Origin: Zonotrichia leucophrys gambelii
Taxonomy: Eukaryota; Chordata; Aves; Passeriformes; Passerellidae
Assembly (NCBI RefSeq): GCF_028769735.1
Contig: NC_088178.1
Coordinates: 12,798,857 to 12,862,856 of the forward strand
Direction of reading: 5' to 3'
DNA length: 64,000 nt
The notes under the pieces were generated by a model, which worked only from the letters and a program-made list of their open reading frames with translations, did no database searches and was not told the DNA's origin. The position numbers were made by a program, and so were the translations under genes. Of the stretch, positions 1 through 12,664 are shown piece after piece (position 1 is the first letter of the stretch; each line of letters begins with the position of its first letter).

Positions 1-2196
1 GATGTTTTGGCATAGGCTTACAGTCTGATAAACAACTTGGTTTTATAGTGCTGCAGTACTGCTTGGAGATTTGTGCAGTTATTAGCACCCTGTCCTGACA
101 GGAATCTGCTCATGGAGTACAGTTTACAGGATTAAAAGTTAGAAAGAAACAAATGTGTATATGGGCAGATATAACTACTTTCATAGCAGATAGTTTCAAT
201 ACTGCATTATTACGTATCATTTGGTAGAAACATCACATTATTTGGTTTGCAAGTATAAGAAATGTAAAATGCTAGAAGGAACTGTAAAGGGCTAGTCCTT
301 ATTTCTAGATGGGTAATGATCCTAGTTTTTAAAACTGACAAACTTTTTTTTTTGCTCAGAGATATGTAGCTTACTCTTACTGTGTAAGATTTACTACATA
401 GCTTACTATTACCTTACTATAGCAGAAAAAGCCCTGAAAAATGAAAAAGTAAAATATTTGTCTGGTCTCCCATTACATAAAAGATATCAGTAAAAAATAA
501 GAGACCTTTTGCATTCTCCAGATCATTGTTGTTGAGTGGTTTTAATAAAAAAAAGAAATAGAATGGTTGAATCCTATTGCCTTCCTAAATTAGGAAAGCT
601 ATTGTAGGAAAGGATCCACTGAACACAGTTTTCTGTTTTGGTCTAAAGAGCCACTGGCAATAATGTTTAGGCCTGGTAATGAATAGATCAATCTCCATTT
701 GAAGTCCATATGAACTTTATTTGTTTCCATGTCCTTAAAATCTGAATTTGGCTTTTACCTTTGCATTCCTTTAAAGCTGTTCTGATGCTGCCTTTGCAGA
801 ACTACTGTTGAAAGGAAGGTGGGAGTATGAAAATACAAAACTAATTAAATTAACAGCCCGCAAAAATCTGAACAAAAGCTGCATCTGCTGAGGCATGCAC
901 ACAGTGACTTTGTAATGTCTAATAGACTTCCAGATGGCAGACTTACATATTTCTTCAGAATAATTACATAAGTGAAATTTTAACTCCTAGCCTGCTCTGA
1001 GAGACTTTGAGTTGCCCATTTAATGAGTTCTGAAGTGGAAACAGAGTGTCAATATCTTTCCTCAGCATTGTAAAAGTGTCCTTCTAAAGGAAGGTTCAAT
1101 TATGCTTTCAATGAGTGCTATTGTTTATTTACTATGTTAGCAACCAAGTGTTGCTGTACAAATTATTTATAGTTTTAGGTGCAAGATTAGTCAGCTTTCC
1201 TTCAGAAATTTTAACTCAGAGATATGTATCAGAGTAGGAAAACTCTTTATTGCTGTGTCACCCTCAGTAACAGTGTTAGACCTAAGCATTAACACTCTTA
1301 TTTCTTATGAGTAATACTGAAAAGGGGTATAAACACATGCCTCTAGTTTTCCAGTGCAACAAAGATTTCTGTTGTCCAGAAAAAATTAAAAGTAGAAGAG
1401 TTTTGAAATAGCTGTTCTAATAGTAAGCATTAAAGAGTGCAAATTTAAATCACATTAGATCATCAATTTACAGATAGAACAAAAGTGAAGGGATCAACTG
1501 TGAAACTGTGAGGATTTGCTTTGATTTCAGGTCCTTCCTAAGTAGTTCAGGGTTGTTTAGACTTCGGATAAATATTTTTATCTGTGGTTTCTAACTCTTC
1601 ATAATTGCATTTCTGTGTGTCTTTTGTGCTTACCTACATTTAGGTCACCAGCTAGAGGGGCACACATTGTGTGCATTTGCATTGCACCCAGCACACTGAT
1701 TTCCTTGCTTTATGAATAGGGTTTCTAAGTATTATGGGACAAGTTTTGTTCTACCTAGTACATGTACAGGTTTGTAATTTAAATGAAATTCACCTCCACA
1801 AGTTTTAGAAATTGACTTGTCACTGTAGAACTCAGTGGGATTCTAGCCTTCTTTTTGGTAATGAAATCTTGTGGATACCTACTAAGGATCGGTGAGAAGT
1901 TGACATAGATCCACCTATGTATTCAGACTTGCTTCAGTTTCTGTGTTTAGAAATAATTGTAACATTTGCTCCAGATGGAAATGCTGGAAGTATTTCAGCA
2001 CGACAAGAAGGTGAAAAGGAAATGGGATTTAAATTGGTTTGTAGCTAATTGCCATAGCCTGTAAGAGTATTGATTTTCTGGCAGTATTAGCATTGTTCTT
2101 TGTCCTTACATGTGCTAAGCCTGATCAGAATTGTGCAAAAAGAGCCTCTCTTCCATGACAAAATAAGTGTCATGCTCACCTCTTCTAGGTTCTGGG

Positions 2197-2218
2197 TTTT
2201 TTCTTTTATTTTTTTTTT

Positions 2219-2249
<31 letters not shown>

Positions 2250-2254
2250 GTTTT
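2197..2254. repeat. Poly-T tract (29 T core)
   Basis: An uninterrupted run of 29 T at 2221-2249 follows shorter T runs from 2197. On the antisense strand it is a poly-A tract, but no retroposed sequence could be recognised next to it. Its length is likely to vary between individuals and to be error-prone in assemblies. Confidence 0.95.
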
Positions 2255-2546
2255 GGCAAGGGCTCACTTTGGGAAAGAGACTTTAACTGTACTCTAATTC
2301 TTTCCAGCTATTAGAGAAAACCAAATTCTTCACCTTGTCTTTTTCTGTGCAACATTAAGTTGCAACTAGCAGATCATTTTGTGCTAATGATGGAGCGTGA
2401 GATTTGCAATTTATTGCAAGATTACCAGCTCATGTTGCTCTTTAAGTTCAGAGGACAAGGGTACTCCCTTAAAACAGTAGTATTAAGAGCTTGCTAAAAC
2501 TTCTAATTGCTTTTCACTTTGATAGTATTTCTGTGGCTGTCACTTC

Positions 2547-2559
2547 TATATATATATAT
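2547..2559. repeat. (TA)n microsatellite
   Basis: A short alternating TA run of 13 bases in intron 2. Confidence 0.9.
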
Positions 2560-2633
2560 CTGTATAAAGACATTCATTATTAAAAGGTATGTAAGTACCT
2601 CCTGATGCACAATGTCCAGGCTTGCATAGAAAA

Positions 2634-2697
2634 ATCTGTAAACAAGATGATCTTTCTCAGCTATAATCTGTAAACAAGATGATCTTTCTCAGCTATA
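2634..2697. repeat. Perfect tandem duplication, 2 x 32 bp
   Basis: The 32-base unit beginning atctgtaaac and ending cagctata occurs twice with no difference (2634-2665 and 2666-2697). Lack of divergence in neutral intron sequence points to a recent duplication, or to an assembly artefact. Confidence 0.97.
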
Positions 2698-3115
2698 ATG
2701 TGTTAATCTAAGTATTGCCTTCCAGTGAGGTGGAAAAAGTTCACATGATTTTTGTTCCTAATAATGTATCATGCATACAGAATAATGAAGTTAGAGTTTC
2801 ACAAATAACTGATGGATTGAAGCAGAAAAAGTGCAAATTGCAAACAAGTAGATGTAAAACCCAGTACACCAAAGGCCTGAAATCAGGAACCTTAGTGAAT
2901 AAATGCTTTTTCAGGGAATAATTTGTCCGTTTCTAGACATGTATTGATGAAAGATTCTATATTTATAAATAAAAAATAATCCCAAATATTGTAAAATAGA
3001 GAACACTCATTAAAGGAAATCAACTCAATTATATTTATAATCTAAATGTATAGTTTACCTTTGCAAATATTTATTTTTGTCTTCATTGCATATGAATATG
3101 CAAGTTTAGCTCTTT

Positions 3116-3268
3116 TCTGAATGGGTATACAATGGCAGATGTCTCTCTAATCGCTGCTCTATTCAAACATTAATTGGTAGAACATATGTAGAATTCTACT
3201 AGTCTGAATAGGTATAGGATAGCAGCAGTCTCTTTAATCACATCACTATTCAACCACTAATTGGTGTG
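3116..3268. repeat. Diverged tandem duplication, ~87 bp period
   Basis: The segment from 3116 (tctgaatgggtata...attaattggta) recurs from 3203 (tctgaataggtata...ctaattggtg). About three quarters of ~65 aligned bases match by eye. The divergence shows it is much older than the 2634-2697 duplication. Confidence 0.8.
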
Positions 3269-6200
3269 ATGATTAAGGGACATTAGAGGGAGCACTTTGA
3301 CATCTGATTCTTTGAACTGATGTCTGCTCGAGCTGTGCTGTATTCATCATGGCCAGACTGATTTCTTAAATAAAACGCTCTGATTCCCAAATGTGGAAAA
3401 TATTGCGTTAGGATCTATTGAGGTGATTAGGGAATTTGAGAATGATTCTTTTATTTAACTAGTGATTGACTGTATATGCACAAACTATTCATATGAATAA
3501 TACATGTGTTGCTGAGTATCAGAAAGAGCTGAGAAGTAACATCAAGAGATTTTCTCTTTTCTCATAGTGTCAATAATTAAATATTAATACGCATTTTAAA
3601 ATGTACCAGTTTAATCATTTAGCAGTCAAATTCCTACTCATGCATTTTTTAGATTAACTAATTACTCTGCATTTTCTCTTATCGATAGCATATGCTGGCA
3701 TTTATAACCATTTCACTGGAATAAAGTGGTTTACATGTTTGTATATGATATCATGTATAGTGGTTCTAAGAAATGCATGTTATGAATTTCCTTGAATCTT
3801 ATGTTTTATATGCATTTCAGTATCTTGAGGTGTTTTCATTAGAATATCTCAATAGCTCTTAACTTGCCTCGATGCAACAAATTAGTGGTTTTATGCACAT
3901 TTTCTGTGTATTAAATTGCAAATACTGGGTGATGGCAAGTTGTGCCAAATGCTTTCTTAGTACTGTGCAAAAGGTTCCTTCTCACCCTGTGGCTCTTCTG
4001 GAGAGCTGTGCGAAACCACCTCCAACCTTTTAACTGCTGCTGCTGCTCAGAGTTCTTCAGGTTTGGTGCTTGTCTTACTTGATGTTGGATGATTCCTCTT
4101 CTATAGAGAAGCATTCACCTTTTAGTGAGCAGCATTTAGTTCCAGGTATATATCTGATCTTAACCAATTCAAAATGGAAGTGTTTCAGAGTTGCAAATTG
4201 TTTAGCTTTGCACTTCATTATATGGCAAAAGTGAAAAATGCTTATCTGCCTAAAGTGCTGAATTTTAGGTAAGTTCAATTCATTCCCCTTCAGTAAAGCT
4301 GAGCAAATCAGAGTAGGGATAGGATCAGAAACCATCTTCACTGTCAACTTTCAACTTCTGCTTAGTATTATATTCTTTCAGATGTAGAGTTTTGTATACT
4401 TTCCTATGGTTACTAGATGGAGATAAAGTTGCCTTCTTATGCTGTTTTTTTTTTTTTGGAAAACAGAAAAAGATCAAGACTACCTTATCTTTCTTCACTT
4501 CAGACCTTCTACTCCCACCCTTTTTTTTTGGTTTTTTTTGCTTTTGTAAACTCTTGCCTGTGCTGAAACCAAGATTGCTCTTTGCTGTACTAGACTTCCC
4601 TCAGAGTGAAGGCCATCAGACATGTGCTGTTCCTTCTGCAAGTGTGTTGGATTATCTTGTATTTATGGCCCAAATTCTGACTTGTTAGTTTGCTTTGATT
4701 TTGAAATTCTCTTCTTGCCTTTTGAAATGTTTAGTATTTCTTTGTTCCGTTTCCCTTATTCCACCAAACATTATGACAGTAGAAAGCATTAGCACATTAA
4801 TTTTTTTCCAGTTAGTCAAGTCACTGAGGTCTTGGGTCAGTCATGAATGATCTTGATTCAGGCTATTTTTTGGTGATAGAAAAGAACCTAGTTGTTTTTC
4901 AGTTAGTTGCACACTCACTGGATATTTGTTTAGTCTAGTCTACATTTTTAGTTGGCTTATGAAAATGTGGTATGGAATAATTGGGGGAGAAAAATGTTTA
5001 TTCCAGATTTGCTGCATCTACTCTGCCAGTTATTCTTGGCTGTCTTGGCACTTTTTATATCACAAAGTAAGTTTTAATATATGTACTCCATTTTCTCTGC
5101 CTGGGGGAATGATTTCTGTTTTCACTTGTTTTTTTTTTTTTTCCTTTTTTCCCCTTCTCCCAATCCCCCTCTGTAAGGGGAAGCATTATGTCTGTCTCTT
5201 CTCTTCTCTTGGAAGCACAAGCCTGCTAGTGGGTGCAATTGATAGTGCTCCATGCGTTGCTTCAGTTAGTTCCTCGATGACTCAGTGATACATGAGCTGA
5301 ATCAGTCTGATTAAAAAGAATAAATTATTCTTTTTTTTCCATGCTCAAGCCTGCAATCTCATGTTCTTGCTAAAAATATATATTTTTAGTTGTAGTTATG
5401 GCTATTCTGTGCTATCTCCATGAAGAGAGCAGGGAGGGCTGTTGATTCTGCATCACTTATTTGCTCTGTTGTACATAATCTGTACTTCTCTTCATTTTCT
5501 TCTTGCTTTTCATGTATATAGAACAGTTTTCTTACTATCGTTTTATAGTTTTTTCCTCTTCCTTTTTAACTTAAATTTGCATAGCTTTCTGGTTTTATTG
5601 CCACAGTGTTTATGCAGTTCATTTATACTTAGAAATTTATCTACTCTAGGTATGTGTCAGTTTCCCTGCTTTTATGATTTTGATTTCCAGGCCATTGGGG
5701 GGAGGCATGATATGATCATAAAGGTGTGCTAAGAACACTCTTTGGCGTGAATTTCTCTTTTTGGTTGTTTCCTGTTTGTTTTGTTTTGTTTGTGGTTTTG
5801 TGGGGTTATGTTTTTTTTTCCTTTCTATTTGCTTTGCTTAGGAATAGTTCCCCCATGTGAATTTCTGTAGGGTTTGCCCTTTCTCCTGCTTTCCTTTACT
5901 GATCAGTATAACTCTCAGGAGACATACCAGAAATGATATTTTCCGAAGTTCACCATCCTCATTCTTTTACCCTCACCACTTTCTGCACTTGGAATTGATT
6001 GTAATCTATTACAGAGGTAAGTCATTGATTGTAAGATGCTTTGACTTTTTAAATGCAACCTGTAAAACACAGATCCTAATAATGGTAGCATGCAAGTATT
6101 CTTTGATGTGATAACTGACAAACTTTGTTAGTAATAGTCATTTAATCAGAAACACTAATACAGAATTTTAAAAACAGTTTCAACTCATGCCAATCTTATC

Positions 6201-6539
6201 CATTCTGGTATGAATCTGAATGGACTTTATCCCTTTAGCAAGTGGATGAAGTCATAGAATAAATACAGAATATAATTTTCATAAATCTTTTTTTTAAAGT
6301 TCAATATAAATTGTATAGAATAAGGTAAACAATCTAAAGACATTAATTTCAAGAAGATTATTAGTATTTGAAATATACAGAATTTATTTGGAATTTGAAT
6401 CCAAATTTGTAAAGAATAGTTCACGCTGAACTGTTAAACAATTTCAAAAAGTTAAGACTATGAGGATTAGCCATAGGGAGTTGAAACAAATGGGATTGAT
6501 TGGCAAAGCAGGAAATACAGAGGAAAAAATGAGAACTTT

Positions 6540-7640
6540 CAAAAGTCAAGTTGAGTCACTCTGGGTGAAAGAAATTAAAACAAATAGTAAAAGGTTATTC
6601 AACTATATAAAACAAATAGTAGAAGATTCTTAAGCTATTTAAACTAAAAGAAATAAAAGAACAAGCAAAGTCAGTGTGAAGATAGGATTAAGGATCTTAG
6701 GTGTTGTCTGAAGTCTTTGTAAATTGTTGTCCTACTTTCAGTAAAATGGGAATGAAGCAAGAGGTGGCTAAATGGGCAGAAAAGTGCAGAAGTGGAAATT
6801 ACACCAGACAGGCCAGAAAGAAAACTTGAAGTGTTTTATGTTCGAAGTCAAAGGAACAGTACTGCATCCATAAAAGTATCACAGAAAAATTGACATGTGA
6901 AATTACAAGCTCTATAGTGGAGCAAGTTCTTGATTAAAGAATAGGCAATGCAGTTTGTGTGTGCTAAAAGGCAGAGAAGTGACGGGCAACTCTTGCTCTG
7001 TTGGTCTTGTATTGGCATCATGCAAAACTTTGAAAACAAAATTTTGAAGCAGAGATTAATTAAATGCATTAAGGAAAATGGAAGATAGAATGAGGCATTT
7101 GGGCTTTATTCTTAGGGATAAATCTTGACACACTAACCAGGGTTTTGGGTTTTTATTTTTGCCAATTAATAACGAAGTCATCTAAGCAGTCATATTCTTA
7201 GATTAGAATAGTAGCATGGATAAGGAACTGGCTAGAGGGGAAATGAGAGTGAGAAGTGCTTAAAAAAGATCTGCTGGGCTTTTAGCAGAGCTTTTTGAAG
7301 GATCAGTCTTCAGATTGATAACATTTAATATTTTCCTTAATGAGCTTGACATAAATATTAGGAGCATGTTATGAGAAAGTCGACAGGCACTGTCAATACA
7401 GAAGGAACTAGAACATCATAAAGGACTGTGTGACACTGAAGTTTAGAATAAAAAAGATAAGAATAAATTTAATAGTGCAATTAGGAGGCTGTACAGCCAA
7501 GGGCTGAGGATGAGAATGACTAGGAGCCTAATCTCTGGAATTAAGCAAGAAGAGGATTTAGAAATACCAGCTGATCAGAGGGTGATGGTTCCATGAACTG
7601 GGTAAGAAAATCTGATTATGGACTGAATGTGAAAGCAAGA
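6540..7640 (+). mobile_element. Ancient CR1 LINE fragment (ORF2 reverse transcriptase)
   Basis: Broken pieces of a CR1-type ORF2 can be read in order on the + strand, with frameshifts and stops between them. Around 6583-6612 there is NSKRLFNYIK, a conserved stretch between the endonuclease and the reverse transcriptase. At ~7104-7140 there is a decayed TNL-type motif. At 7215-7240 the bases read WIRNWLEG. At ~7296-7355 they read GSVF...FNIFLNELDI, equivalent to the GSVLGP...NDLD block of the polymerase. At ~7393 they read GTVNTE, then NKFNSA-like and EEDL...DQRV-like pieces. The heavy decay indicates an old, reptile/early-bird type CR1 insertion, 5'- and 3'-truncated. It is dead. The exact limits are uncertain by ~100 bases. 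Confidence 0.82.
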
Positions 7641-9383
7641 GGTTAATTGTAGTTGTCCAAGTTGTCACTTCTAGTCTCCTGTATGCTTTAATGTTTTGGA
7701 CTGTGGGGGTTATGTAGAATAAATTGCATTTGAATCACATCAGATACATAGTGAGTGTCATTGAAATGTTCATGGGGAAAAATGGGTCTGCCTTCAAATA
7801 AGATCTGGTTAGTGGCCAGTAAACAAGGCTGCACACTGAGCCCAAATGTTGAAAGGGTAATGATTAGATGTGCCCTCTCTGTTGTGTTTTCTAAGTCATG
7901 AAACACTTCTATGTAAAATAGCGTCTGACTCTGTAGTTAAAACTGAGCTGTATGTGCAGGAGGCAAATAAAGTTTTGAAACCTTTTTAAGGCATTTTAAA
8001 TTTAAGTGCCTGACTGTTCAATGCCTGTGTTTGTTTTATGGAGTGTATGATCTATGGCTTCTTCTGTGTTCTCTAGCCCACTCTATGTGCCTTACTTCAG
8101 CCTTCTATTTTTACAAACATTACTTGGGGAATGGGGTTAATTGAGTACCTGAATGTTAGTTTCTGTCCTTTGTTTATTTGTGGTGGATCATTTGCAGCCT
8201 GTCTTTACCAAGTAACAAGTTGTAGCTGATAGATGTAGATTAATGCTGTTAAATATCTTTTTAAGGTACGTGCTCTCTGATCTGCTTTCTTTTCACTTGC
8301 TACTGATGCAAGTGCTATGCAGACATGAAATTGCTTTGGACTGATTTAGCTATATATACAGTTACCAAGCAAGAATGCTGATTTTTTTGATGCCCTTCAG
8401 AAATACAATGTTAACATTTTCATCATTTTGTGGGGCTTCTTAGTAGGTTTGTCCTTAGCTAAATGATGTAGCTACCTTCTGTTTTAGCATTTCTAGTTTT
8501 TGACTCCCCTTCTAAGACTCCAAATATCCTTGAAGTTTCAGTCCCTTGCATAAGTGTAATTTTATCCACTTTATTTCTCAGAGGTGGTTGGTGAAAGAAG
8601 TCTTTCACTGCTGTGGAACAAAACAAAAAGGACTGTTGGTGAAGCTAGCTTATTATCTTTGTAACGAGTGTAGCTCGTGCTAAATCATCAATACTTTGAG
8701 AAGTGTGGACTTAATGAGCGTTTCTATCTAACTTTTGAAGACTGAGCCCATAAACTTGAATTTTAAAGAGAAGTGTTAGGGGGAGAATTTACTTTACTTT
8801 CACTTCTGTCACATCTGAAGTAATTAGTAGTAATACATATTGAAAATCTTTTGGTATTGACTCTATAATTTTTGGGGACAAACTTCACTTTCCTTATAAT
8901 TCCACTTCATTTTTGACCATGCTTGGACCATTTTTCCTACCCTATACAATCTGCAAGCTTTTATTTTTTGGTGTAAAGCTTTCAGAAGAGGCCAGTGAAT
9001 CTCAGCCACTATTGCCTCCACAGTAACTACATAAGAGTTGGTTGAATTTAACACATTTTAATTGCATAAGAAATCTTGTTTACATTCTGTTTCTCAAAGA
9101 TTATAACAATAGTAGTATTGGTGAACAGCAATAAAATACAAGTTGCACGTGTTTTGCAGAGTCCATTAGAGACAAGAGGGCAGTGTGCATCAGAGTAGGT
9201 GGCCATTTCTTGTGCTGTTGCTGATGCTTTCTCTGGAGTTTTTCTTTTTCATTTGTTTTCCTCTGCATTTATTTTTCAGTGAGTGGCCAAACAACGTGAG
9301 AAGGATCTTGCATATATTTGTAGCAATAAGTCTGAAAAGCTCTGTTGCCACCAGGGCTCTAGAAAAGCTGTGGAGAGGTACAG
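7641..9383 (+). other. DPYD: DPYD intron 2, unannotated segment
   Basis: AT-rich intron sequence after the old CR1. I see no exon-like segment, RNA gene or recognisable repeat. The ~100 bases before 9384 are somewhat richer in C and G and contain a further GTTGCC half-site near 9345. Confidence 0.6.
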
Positions 9384-9402
9384 GGCGTTGCTAGGCAACG
9401 CC
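9384..9402. promoter_or_regulatory. RFX/X-box type palindrome
   Basis: GGCGTTGCTAGGCAACGCC is a perfect inverted repeat with 8-base arms and a 3-base centre. The inner 13 bases (9387-9399) read GTTGCCTAGCAAC on the minus strand. That fits the RFX-family consensus GTNRCC-N(0-3)-RGYAAC exactly, with a 1-base spacer. RFX proteins bind such sites as dimers in ciliary, neuronal and immune gene control. Binding here is inferred from sequence only. Confidence 0.6.
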
Positions 9403-11558
9403 GCATGGCCACAGATAGTATTTTTCTTTTAATTTATTTATTCTTCAGTTTGAGTGTGTCCTGCTTGGAGCCATTTGGGTAATAGTTAAGCAAGCACATA
9501 GAAATCAGAGAGCTGCAGGAGTGGAATAAAGGAATGCAATATAAAAGTGTAAGAAAGGAAAAGCCATGACACATAATTAAACGACCAAGAGACATGAAAT
9601 AATTAGTAAGGACTGGAGCGAAAAAGTAAACAAGCATGAGGAAATAAGAACAGGAGAGAAAAAAACCTGAAATTATGAAAAAAGAATAGAAAAGATAGGG
9701 TGCTATTGAAGAAAAATTAAAAATTGAAAGCTCAAACAGTTTATACACAAGGGGAACAGGGAGCTTGCTGCATAGGAATAAGAATTAAAAATCAGAGATA
9801 AAAATGACTTCAAGAAGGAAAGGGAGAAATTTGGTAATGATGTTAAAAGAATGATGATTTTTGTTTCTTTTTGATTTGCATCATCCTGTTCATTCCTATT
9901 ACTCTGTTTGCACATATGCAATAGCAGCAGTGACACTCAGGAGCTGGGGACTGATTAATAAGTCCAATATGTTTCCCAGAGAGGAAAAATAATTTAAAGT
10001 AAGAGTTTCAGTGTTATTTAGAAATTATTCAATCTGTCTGTTTGGAAATAGCATTTTCAAAAGTAGGTTATTGCATTTTATTGAAAAAATGTGGGTGATT
10101 ATAGCAAGGGTGTTAGGTCAAGCAGTGGTTGCACAGAGGGAGTGGGTTGTTCATACTCTCTGAGTTAAACACGATGTGAGGAAAATTCTGTGCCAGAGCC
10201 AACCCGGCTGAGAGATCCATTTAATTAGCTCAGGAGCTGAGCTACCTGGCCCAAATGTCTTGAACACTGTTTGTGGGACCCAAATTAGTCCCCTCAAAAC
10301 AGTGCTAAGCCAAATTCAAATCTAGGAGTCTTGCATTGCAGTTCTCTTCTGGTGTATCCTGGCTCTGTATGGCCCTGATTGCTTGGGAATTGCTGGGAAG
10401 GTGCTTGGCTGGTGCTTTGGGCTATGTTCATGAGATATGAAAGCTTCCAAAGAAGTAAAGCTTTACAAAGAAGACATTTAAGTAAATGAGATAGAGAAGC
10501 AGAAGAGAGCATAGTGCCATAGTGAGGTATTGAGTAGTTAGTGCTTTTCTCTCTAACACAGTAAATGGAACTGAGACCTGAGGCAATATATTTATCCTGG
10601 ATGCTGTTCTCAAGCTACATGTGAATAAACAAGCAGCATTACAGCAGCATTCTCTTAATGCTCTTTTGAATGCCTTGCTGAAAGATGCAGCTACATATAA
10701 GCCCTGTTCATTTCTGTGTATAGGAAAGTTGTTTTTCAGGTAATTTTTAGGGAAAATAAATCAATACCACTTATTTTCTTAAATTTCTTTTGGAATTTTC
10801 TGAAGCTTGTTAAACATGCACGGTGTCTTCAAAGAAGATTGCACTTATTTGAGCAGTTTTCCCTAATTTTTGATTATGCCTGTGTGTCTGTAAATAGATG
10901 GCACAACAGATGGTGACAACTTCATAGTATTTGCAATTGTTTTACTATTACCATTGTATTACTATTAATTGTATTACTATTACCATTGTAATAGCCTCAT
11001 ACCTCTGATTTTCTGAATTTTTTTGAGAGGGAAAAAGCATTTTAAGTGTTTACATTGTCCTACTTGGTTGGTTGTTTCCTACACCGTCCCCACCTAGACC
11101 TAATTTTCTGCCTTCTTAGCAGTGAGTGTAAGCTTTTGTTTTGACTAACTTGGCTTGATGCATGATATTTAAAAATAAGTAGTTGACTATTAAAAAGCTT
11201 TGTGAGTCTTTCTGCCTTCTTATTCATGCTTTCCTTTTTTTATTTTGCACTTCCATTTGTTTTTTCTAATTCTGTGTATATTACAGAGACTGAGGCTGCT
11301 GTCTTACTGTATCTTTTGCAAGAAGGTTTGAGGTACCAGTCATTACTCAGCACAGTAAGGGATGCATGTAACTATTGTAGGTTTTGCACAATTTTTTTTC
11401 TATATTGTATTTTGAAAACAGAAGGAAAATTTTAGAAAATTCTAAATTAGAATAGCTGATTTAGCTATTTTAGATGGCAATGAATATAAAATGTGCTTAA
11501 CTACTTGGATTTTCTGGACATCTCAGCACATGTCATTAGAATCTCAAAGAAAATGGAA
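9403..11558 (+). other. DPYD: DPYD intron 2, A-rich then T-rich segment
   Basis: From about 9430 to 9950 the + strand is purine/A-rich, unlike the T/G-rich surroundings, which suggests an old inserted repeat too decayed to name. A short imperfect array of ttactattaccattgta-like units lies at 10936-10990. No coding exon was seen. Confidence 0.5.
10936..10990. repeat. Short imperfect tandem repeat (tactatta/ccattgta units)
   Basis: The words tactattaccattgta and tactattaattgta alternate about three times. This is low-complexity AT-rich sequence. Confidence 0.75.
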
Positions 11559-11747
11559 ATAGAAGAGAAATTACAGCCTGTTTTTCTTCTAAAGATATGT
11601 GATTTCTCAACCCACTTATGTATCTTCTCCTGGCATGTCTCCTATCACCTACAGTTACTTCTGAGTTACAGACTTAAGAACATAAGAGCTGAGGTAACAT
11701 TTTGTTGGTTATTTGCATGTGGTTTCCATACTTTGTAAATGAACTTG
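11559..11747 (+). repeat. Long inverted repeat, left arm
   Basis: This segment matches the reverse complement of 12289-12488 along almost its whole length, at roughly 80% by eye. Shared words include gatatgtgattt, cttctcctggcatgtctcct, acagttacttctga, cataagagctgaggtaacat and aaatgaactt. I do not recognise the family. It may be two opposite copies of one repeat, or the ends of a foldback-type DNA element with a ~540 bp interior. Confidence 0.85.
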
Positions 11748-12288
11748 AGATTTTTCAGTATTATTATTATTGAATTATTTGATTAATAATATTTTTATTC
11801 TTCAGGTTTTCATATGCTACAATAGTGATGGAATATCTGAAACACAATGCCAGCATGCAACACAACTGCACCAAGGTCTTGATACAAGGGTTGTGTTTCA
11901 ATGTCTGCAGCCTTTTTTCTAGTACTTCTTTGACTTGGATAGACACTTCTCAAGTGAATTGAATATTTCAAATTATTCCTCTGAGGAAATTTAGTTTCAA
12001 TTTCATATTTTGCTTTATTTCTTTTCTACTTAAGTAGCAATGTGATACTGATGCTAATTTTAGATAACACAATAACCCAGAATATAAGTGTACATACTCT
12101 TCTCTGGATAATTCACCTGGTCAGATACCTGATGATATAATATTCTTTGTGGAATTGTTTCAGTCACAACACTGAAGTATTTCACATGTTGCTGTTTTCT
12201 TCTCCTAAGCCAAGCATACAGGGGATGGGATTTTTCCCACTCCTTCTACCAGACAGATAATTAAATAATTATTAAATAATAATATATG

Positions 12289-12488
12289 AAGTTCATTTGT
12301 GAACTATAGACACCATATGCAAACATACAACAAAATGTTACCTCAGCTCTTATGTTTTTAACTATATGTTAACTCACATGTTAATTCAGAAGTAACTGTA
12401 GATGACAGGAGACATGCCAGGAGAAGATAAATGAGTTGACAAATCACATATCTTGAGAAAAAAAAATAGGCTATAATTTGTCTTCTAT
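12289..12488 (-). repeat. Long inverted repeat, right arm
   Basis: Reverse-complement partner of 11559-11747. Between the arms (11748-12288) lie AT-rich bases and a small internal inverted repeat, gaaacacaa (~11838) with ttgtgtttc (~11890). No transposase frame is seen in the spacer. Confidence 0.85.
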
Positions 12489-12664
12489 GAACTCATGTTG
12501 AATACTACTTTATGGAAGTGTTTTAGCTGTTGGAGAGAATTAGGAGCACACAATTTAGTATGTGGAAGGAGGTGGTGCATGTGTTTCTATAACTGGCAGT
12601 AGAAATACATGATCTAAGATGTGATCTGTAAGATTAGGAGACAAGGACCTTGGTGTGACCTCTC

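Larger units (their letters stand above)
1..6539 (+). other. DPYD: DPYD intron 2, proximal segment
   Basis: Intronic by position: it lies upstream of exon 3 on the sense strand. It is AT-rich and visibly T- and G-rich on the + strand, as expected of transcribed vertebrate introns. It holds the poly-T tract at 2221-2249, a (TA)n run at 2547-2559, two tandem duplications (2634-2697, 3116-3268) and pyrimidine-rich stretches around 4.45-5.9 kb. The short open frames here are stop-to-stop chance frames with low-complexity Phe/Leu content. No exon 2 sequence was seen. Confidence 0.8.
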
